From assembly GCA_036186865.1 (NCBI GenBank), contig AP025045.1, forward strand, positions 16,087,669 to 16,151,668: DNA of 64,000 nucleotides, in the 5' to 3' direction. Shown here in pieces: positions 57,007 through 64,000 of this stretch. Both the position numbers and the translations under genes were made by a program. Below the pieces are notes generated by a model that searched no databases, was not told the DNA's origin, and was given only the letters and a program-made list of their open reading frames with translations. Each line of letters begins with the position of its first letter. Position 1 is the stretch's first letter. Origin of the DNA: Eustoma russellianum. Its lineage: Eukaryota > Streptophyta > Magnoliopsida > Gentianales > Gentianaceae.

Positions 57007-59329
57007 GGCTAATTGATTCTAGTTAGCCTAAATAAGCTATGGAAGACCTCCTTCCCTCTTACTGCTACTCATGGCAGCCTCCATAAACCAAGGGGAGAAA
57101 ACTTTCTCTAGAATACTCAACACTTAAGAAATTAAAAGGAGCAAGAGCCTCCCTTATTTCTTCATCAAAGTACACGGCTAGTGAGCTTAAGGAAATCCAA
57201 GATCTTCAAGCCTCAAGAACTCATATAGGAGAAGATTTGTCAAGTTACTGTGAGGAGCCAACATCTTGGTGGTTTGAATCCATTTCAAGCTTCATTTTGG
57301 TAAGAAAATCATAACCTCAATATAGTTGTTTCTTGATTAAGATAGTAACTAATGTCATTCTGCTTTCTCCTCTCAAAAACCGTGGGCTATAAGTGGAGTT
57401 GGAGGAAGACTTCATTCCATTCCAACTAAGGCTCATGCTAAGGAAGAGCTCTAAGGTTCAAAAGGGCAAGTATACTCTAGCCAATCTTGCCTTATTTGTG
57501 AAGTGCATGCTTGAAGGACTAGCCATTTTTAAGTTATGAATCTTAGTTGAAGATTCTAAGAACAAGACATGAACTTAGTTGATGTAAAGAAAAGTGTTGG
57601 TATGAAAAGTGACATGTTCTAAGCGTAAATGGCAAGACTGTTGGTATGAGTTATGTGTAGCCTAAAATGAGTTATGAGACTTGAAATAACTATGTTTAAA
57701 TGTGTATTTGATGTATAGTAAGTCATCTTAATAGATGAAGTTGGTTGAGGAATGCTTGAACAATAAAAAGGTGAAGAAGTGCTGAAACTACTGGAGCTGG
57801 CAGATTTGTGTTGCTGATTGTGTGACTTGAGAACGAACCTTAGAAGTGTTTAATTAAGATAAATTTGGCATGACACTAGCTCTGTGTGTGTAGTACAACT
57901 GAGAGTTGGAAGTGCAGTAAACAGAGTTATGGTTTATTTTTAATAAATCTTTTGGTAAAACTGCTCAAGAAGAAATTACTGGAACTGGGCAGAACAGTGA
58001 GACGTCTTGCATGACCTGAAAATGAATCTTAGGAGTATTCAAATTGGCTAATGTTTGGTGTGATGTTAGCCTCATATGTATATGAAATGTGTGAGTTGGA
58101 ATTTCAATAAAAGGAGTTGTGGTTTGTCCTTAATGAAGTTTTTAGTAAGAAGTAGTCAAACAGAAGTACTGGAACTGGACAGATTTATGTGTTATGTTGA
58201 ACGACCTGAACATGAATCTTAGGAGTGTTCAAATTAGCTAATGTTTGGTATGCTGATATCCTTATGTGTATATGAAATGTGAGAGGTGGAATTTTGATAA
58301 AAGGAGTTGTAAATTATTATTAATGGAATTTTTGGTGAAACTGCACAAACAGAGTTGCTGGAACAAGACAGTTTTGAGTAGTATGTTATGTGGCTTGAAA
58401 ATGAACCTTAGGAATGTGAAAATGAGCTGATTTTTGACATGATGATATTTTGATGCGTTTATGACATCTGTGAGTTGGAATGTTGGTAAAAGAAGTTGTG
58501 GTTTGGTCATAATTCAATTCGTGATATAACTGCTCATTCCAGGTTCTGCATGTACCCATTTTGGGAAAGTAACTAGATGACCCCCCTTGACTTATTGGAT
58601 TGACTTGGAATTTTTATGGTAATTACCTAAGGCATAGATGTACATGTTCATGTAAAGAAACCAGTATGAAACTACCATTTTGATGGTTGACAACTGAGTT
58701 GAAGTTAGTGTACAAAACTGGAAAACAGGACATTTTATTGTCATAAGTTGTAAGGCTTTGATCTTGCTCATTTAAGCTTAAATGTGATGTTTAGCCTTAT
58801 GAGTATTGTTCCTTTGTGTGTTAGATATGTTTTCTAGGTGATGGATCAAAATGAATAAGGTTTTATGACCCATGAAACTGTGGTAAGACGGTACTGCCCT
58901 GCTGATTTCAGCAGTACCTTTGATGACAGTATGGTGTTTTGAGGTCGTTAGACATTTCTGAATGTTACGAAATTTTTATAGCATGTGTCTAAGCCTTCAT
59001 TATGCATATGTATGACATGGGTTTATGAATATGAGAACAAATTGATGAGCACGAGTCTGTATGAACAAGAATGTGATTGCTGGACAGTTTCTTTTTTTTT
59101 AGTTTAAAAGACAAGTCCGTGCATGCATTTTATGATGCATTTGTTTACGAGTCGCATAATGCATGTCATGCATTGCATCATCGTCACATATATGATTTAC
59201 AGCATGTCTTTTATGAGAAAGAAAGATGAAAAGTATTTTCAAAAGATGATTTTTGAAAAGAATGATTCCCCACCGGTATCGTGTGTGAGTATGAACTTGG
59301 TCAGTATGAACCCACCAGATCATGGTTAA

Positions 59330-59520
59330 GTGATCTGATACGAGGTCGTGAGGGTCCAGACATAATAGACCCGACAAAGACGAGATGATGTACTGTCTCA
59401 GATCCGGGACATAGATCTGAACACGAGAATATGAGGCCGTGCGGGTCCGGATATAATAGACCCGTCCAGACGAGATGACGTACCACCTCAGATCCGGGAC
59501 ATAGATCTGAACACTCTAAT
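59330..59520 (+). repeat. Hairpin-unit array in LTR H
   Basis: Two dimers nearly identical to those of S1 (3546-3765), with TCAGATCCGGGACATAGATC followed by TGA. Confidence 0.88.
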
Positions 59521-59639
59521 GTTTTACGACGATGATGATGATGATTTGAAGAAAAGCATGAAAAGCCATATTCTCATTTTTATCATGATGCATCACATGT
59601 ACATATGCATGCATGTCATGTTTATAGAGTCATTGTGTA

Positions 59640-60245
59640 GTAACGCATGATAATTAGACTAAGTTGTCATGACCTCATAGAACCTAAGTGTGACTTCCTT
59701 GAGTGATGATCCTTGTTATGTTACGAATGGATGTGAGTTAAAGTCATTACTGTTATATTCATTAAGAGACGATCTTTGGTTAGGTTATGATTTTCCCACA
59801 TTAAGTGATGATCCCTATCGAGTATTGGATGTAGGGCATTATGCGCTACTTTTGCATATTCATATGCATTGCATATGGTCAAGAGCATGATGTTAAGTCT
59901 ATTAGCACTAGGTTGTGTTATTACTTGCTTCGTGACTAAGTTATGATTTTATCGCCTTAGCGGCTATTGATTGAAGGGATGAGATGCTAGCCAAATGCTA
60001 GAGGTAATATTACTTAGGTAATAATCCTCCTATCTCTGGTTACCTAAGTTATGATTTTACTACTGTTGATACGTAAGCTATGATCTTATTCAGGACATTT
60101 GGGCCAAGTTGTTATGAATTGGTAACTCCTAGGTTATGATCTTTATTGGGATGACCTTTTCTATGTCATGATCTTCGTTAAGTGATGATTCTTTCATAAG
60201 TGATGATCTCTGTTAAGTTACAATCTCTGTTAAGCGATGACCTTG
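59640..60245 (+). repeat. Cluster of TAAGTNATGATCTT-like motifs in LTR H
   Basis: Roughly a dozen degenerate copies (for example AAGTTATGATTTT, AAGTGATGATC, AAGTTACAATC), densest at 60080-60245. The same phrase is frequent in the J internal region. It explains most of the extra length of H over S1. Confidence 0.7.
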
Positions 60246-60795
60246 GATATACCTTTTGTTGACTTCTTACGGGTGTTTAATGGAAGGTCAGGTATGTTCT
60301 AAACCGAATTTTGGGGTTTGGTTCTTGTATGTACTTTCCATTTAATGCATGATTGTTTATGGTGTACTTGCTGGTGACTTTGTCACTCACCCCCCTATTT
60401 TTCCTCCAAGAGGCTGCAGGGAACAAGGTAGAATGGATTGAGGATGGACCCAGAGCCCCTACCCGTGAGTGCAACGAAGGATGGGCAGATTAGGAGACGT
60501 GACTTGACGATTATGACTGATGACTGATTATGTAGTTGTGATGGGAAACATCTACTTTTGAGAATTTCGATACTTTGATTTGGGTTGTAAAACAAAGAAT
60601 GATCTAGTAGATGTTTTTAATTCAAAGTTTTAAATTCTGCCACGGTTTTGCTTAATTATTTACGTGTAAGCGCGATATTCCATGCAGTATATCATGGATC
60701 ACGACACGTATGGGACGACGCCTAGTACTCTCCTTAGTGAAGTACGGCGGGTGCACCGACTCCGGCGGGGCTGGGGTGCGGGGCACCACATAAGG

Positions 60796-62759
60796 TCTAC
60801 AAGATCCACATTTAAGCCATTCAAAGCGTTGTTCAATTCTGCCCAGTTCTAGTGGTTTGATATTTTGCCCTTCTTTCAAGTCAAATGTCCACTATTTGTC
60901 TTGTTCTTATGAAATAGCTTATTGGTCACCACATACACCCCTTTGTAATATGAATATCCAGATTCCATGCTTTTTATTAAGTCACTTTTGAATCAATCCA
61001 AAACAGGGAGAGTCTTGTACACAACAATCATCATATTTGCCCGTTTTGCACATTATTAAGTTCATTCTTGGTACAACCAAGTTATACATTATTCGTCCTC
61101 CTTCTTGGCCGTGTGCATGTGTCAACATATCCATGTCACATTGAAAATTCTGAGCACCACACACTCATGTAAGAAATCCCTTAACAAGCAACTCCCACAC
61201 ATCCTAGAGTTCACAAGATATGCTCTTTTCTTGGTTTTCATGTTTACTATCATAGTCACCCCTATGGCCGAAAGTTTTGAGAGGTCATACACACATTTTT
61301 CAACATTTATTTAGCCATGCAACATCTTCACATGCTAGTTCATTTCAAATCCTACAAAGTGAACTTGTAAAATTAGAACTAGCACTTGCATGTCACTTTG
61401 ATGATTCTTAAATTTCATCCAAGAGCCATTCTTGCCTAGGGTCACTTGATTACACCTTATTTCATACTAAAACAGCCTCATATCACCTTGAATGAAAGAA
61501 AAGATTTCATCTTTGAAGGAATTAACCACATGCAAACCATGTCTTTAAGGAATCACTAAGATATAGTCATAAAACTTAGTATATTCAACTAAAGATCACA
61601 TCTTAGAAACATCTAAGCATTCAAGTCATTAATCCTTCAAGTAAATCATGAGGATCTAGTGTATACTTGCCTCTTCAAGCTAAAGCTCCTTTCTTAGCTT
61701 GGATTTTGGATAGGTTTAGTTGAAATCCTCCTTCTCCTTCACCCTTAAGCACACGGTTTTTGAAGAGAAGGAAGGAAGAATGTTAGTCTTTATTCTAAAG
61801 TGAAAATAGAACTAAATTAAGGTTAGATCATCTTACCAAAGTGAGACCTTGAATGAAGCTTCCACCATCCAAAGATTTGCACCACCTAAGAGATTGAAAT
61901 CTTAGCTCCTAATGGTCCATGGAGGTCATGGTTTGGGTGGAGAAAAAGAACACCTATGTGAGCTTCATTATTTTGCATGAAGAATCTACTTAGGAATCTT
62001 GAAGTGAGGCTTACGTAGAGGATTCTTGAGCTTGAAGATGAAGATGAAGTTGAACTCCTAGCTCCAAGTGAAAGGGCCGAAAGTTTTGTTGTGTGTGGAG
62101 GGAGATGGAAAACTTGTTAAGTGTTGGAGAAGTGCTTGATAGGAAGAGGGAAGGTTGTCTTGCAATTTAAAAATCTAGGGGGTGTAAGGGGAAAAGAACC
62201 GGCGGTGCATGGGGGAGGGAAAAAGGGGAAGCCTAGGCTTGGTAGCTTGAAGCTTTTCTTAAATGATAGCCCCCCTTTTCTTATTTTAATCTTTCTTTTT
62301 GCATGCATGTTGATTTTGTATTTTAATTATTATATAATTTGTTATTTTAAGAATTGTTTAGAATGGTGTGGAGAATTCTAGAATCCTCAAGGCCTTGTCT
62401 GAAATTTAGGGGGGTTTGGGGGTAGTTTTGTCCCTTCACATTTATCCTATCCTATACTTATATAATTTATAATGTTATTTATTTTTAATTATGATTTTAA
62501 TGTTACTTGTGAGGATCATTTATGTTGGTATCCTTATAGAATGAAATTGTTCCATGGTTGATCAAGGTCTTTGGACCGAAATGCATAAGGTATTTCAACA
62601 CCTTGTGACATCCCCTTACATAATTATTTAGTATCCATATTAAAAGTATTTAAGTAAAGAAGTGCTAAGTCGACTTAAGTAATATATACTTGGGGAAATC
62701 ATTTTTTGTATTACGTCACTTTGTCAGAGTTTCAAATACATTGTAGTTGGGGTACAACA
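60796..62759 (-). mobile_element. Gypsy B 5' LTR, right segment
   Basis: It continues the B LTR after H and ends GGGGTACAACA at 62759 (minus-strand LTR start TGTTGTACCCC). The right flank GTCAA lies in LINE M. Total B LTR without H is about 3968 bp. Open frames near 62121-62381 read through LTR and are not supported as genes. Confidence 0.92.
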
Positions 62760-63300
62760 GTCAACCCGTCGAACAAAAGTGCATAGGCGTCCGCTCATCA
62801 TTCCATGCTGTGGTAGGAAATGTGCTATGATGTTCCCCTCCCATGGTATATATGAAAGTGTGACGGCCATGCAGGTCAGCAACATCAACAAGCGAGTATG
62901 ATCCCTACCCAGTCTGGAGGATAATGATACCTGATTTTTGAGCATATCGATTAAGGGCTTGCAATCTATCTTAATGTCAAACCCAATGAAGCCCCGTGTT
63001 GCAAAAACAAATGAGAGAGAATAACATTGCCTGCAACTAAGCATGTAAAGGAGTCAAAACAGGCAAAGGAAAGCAAATAGCCAAGATAAGTTGACCTTCA
63101 TCATTCCGCAGAACCGCCCCTCTAGCTGCTCTTCGATGTCCTGCTGTGGTGTCTATGTTAAGTTTTAGCTTGCCTATAGAGGGTAACCTCCATCGTATAA
63201 TCTGTATTTTCCGCGATCGTAAAGGTGGCATCTTGTAGTGATCAAAAGCTGAATGGAGGCCGCAAACTTTCTCCCCAGAACAGACAAGCAACAAGTATAT
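62760..63300 (-). pseudogene. LINE M RNase H domain, cut by gypsy B
   Basis: Minus strand: KLKLNIDTTAGHRRAARGAV with the first catalytic Asp, LRNDEGQLILA, then LTPLHA-stop-LQAML. The TAG sits exactly where the Glu of the AEL-type motif is expected, so the active site is lost. GFDIKIDCKPLIDML and YIPWEGNIIAHFLPQH follow to CTFVRRVD, where the B LTR begins. It would have supported second-strand or RNA removal steps of LINE insertion. Confidence 0.87.
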
Positions 63301-64000
63301 ATGGTTACTCTTATTCTTTCCTGAAGACGTAATATTGAGAAGGCTTCATTTCCAAAATATACTACTGTATATTCTTTCCAAATGGACCAAGATGTCAGCA
63401 TGGGAACTACAGCTGCTAATTGTCCCATTATATTGGCCCTCGTTGCTCTACTCCACCATGCCCTCAAATATTGCTTGAAAGATAACCCTATTTGCGTAGG
63501 TCCAGAAAAGATCAAAGAGAGATGTCTCCATATGTCACGAACTACTGAACACGTAAAGAAAAAATGATTTTGATCCGCTGAGTGTCGTCGACAGAAAATG
63601 CAACACGTAGGGTTAGCTACTAGCCACACGCAAGTATTATCCGGCAAAGGAAGCGCGTTGTACCACAATCGCCACAAGAACACTTGACCCTATTGAGGAG
63701 TCCCACTCCACCATATATACCGGCTATAAGGAGACCTACTTCCCTACGTTCGACATGAAAAATAACCATTGAGAAGTGTAAATTGACCATGCTCATCATC
63801 CACCCAAGATAAACCATCCGTGTAGTGTGTGCATGCAGCTCACAAAAAGAATGAATATTACACAACCGTTTCCAATCCGCATAATCATATATAGGCGCAC
63901 GCATACCACCTCTGATCACATACTTCTGCCTAAGATACTGAGCCCAAGTCGACAGCGATGTTTGATAAATCCACCACAACTTACATTCGTAAGTCTTTTG
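63174..64000 (-). pseudogene. LINE M RT C-terminus and zinc finger (runs off the window)
   Basis: Minus strand: MWWIYQTSLSTWAQYLRQKY near 63975, then shifted frames, and from 63683 MFLWRLWYNALPLPDNTCVW with the RT-associated zinc motif CCIFCRRHSADQNHFFFTC near 63600 and LSFKQYLRAWWSRA. The plan matches LINE L (same order of WWLYQKQ-, zinc- and RNase H motifs), but the sequences differ strongly, so M is another family. The rest of ORF2 lies beyond the right edge. Confidence 0.88.

Larger units (their letters stand above)
56311..60790 (+). mobile_element. Solo LTR H (gypsy), 4480 bp, TSD TAAGG
   Basis: It starts TGTTGTACCCCGCCG and ends GGGGCACCACA, flanked by TAAGG at 56306-56310 and 60791-60795. 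The interrupted B LTR reads on across it (ATCAGCTTTA before, TCTACAAGATCC after), confirmed by a diverged internal repeat of the same phrase near 56104-56150. It is the same subfamily as S1, with extra length in 59640-60245. No coding region. Confidence 0.95.

Noticed and set aside
1..64000. Host protein-coding genes, tRNA or rRNA genes
   Set aside because: All open frames with recognisable motifs belong to retrotransposons; the only tRNA-like strings are PBS sites next to LTRs.

Overview
The window is repeat-rich nuclear DNA of a flowering plant. It is AT-rich and made almost entirely of nested retrotransposons: Ty3/gypsy elements of Tekay/Del-like chromovirus type with very long LTRs (about 3-4.5 kb), Ty1/copia elements of Sirevirus type, and L1-type LINEs with a C-terminal RNase H. 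I found no host gene, tRNA, rRNA or organelle segment. All domain calls come from reading translated motifs. LTR ends were placed by TG...CA termini, PBS, polypurine tract (PPT) and target-site duplications (TSDs). Species cannot be told from this sequence. Element letters are mine.

Layout, left to right. 1-13962: gypsy E (+). Its 5' LTR begins just before the window, is split by solo LTR S1 (395-4553), and ends at 7916. PBS, gag, protease, RT and RNase H follow, and the integrase is deleted into a truncated 3' LTR. 13963-15475: unassigned spacer and LINE fragment K (-). 15476-16868: remnant of gypsy D (-). 16869-23328: gypsy C (-), probably a chimera of two insertions. 23329-34410: Sirevirus-like copia F (+), whose 3' LTR is split by solo LTR S2 (28843-32848). 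34411-36463: copia G (-), the likely host of F and A. 36464-42455: gypsy A (-), 3' LTR and pol. 42456-51126: deletion derivative J (+), with LINE L (-) nested in its 3' LTR. 51127-62759: gypsy B (-), with partial pol, an intact gag ORF, and a 5' LTR split by solo LTR H (56311-60790). 62760-64000: LINE M (-), which B entered.

The most interesting signal is gene structure in the gypsy family. At the gag-protease boundary, E and B both carry an 83-bp GT...AG interval. Removing it joins Gag to protease in frame, while keeping it stops translation three codons past the donor. Inside reverse transcriptase, just before the motif with the first catalytic Asp, E, A and B carry a 70/70/75-bp interval at the identical codon boundary. 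I infer two small spliceosomal introns, the first of which could set the Gag to Gag-Pol ratio.

The second notable signal is in the LTRs. Different subfamilies share dyad-symmetric modules in the same order: a terminal GC-rich stem, a GTGAC/GTCAC dyad about 400 bp from the LTR 3' end, tandem hairpin units near TCAGRTCCGG...GAYCTGA, then CTGGAA...TTCCAG and GTACTGC...GCAGTAC dyads. The three solo LTRs with perfect 5-bp TSDs and several internal-to-LTR fusion deletions show that DNA here is being lost by recombination.
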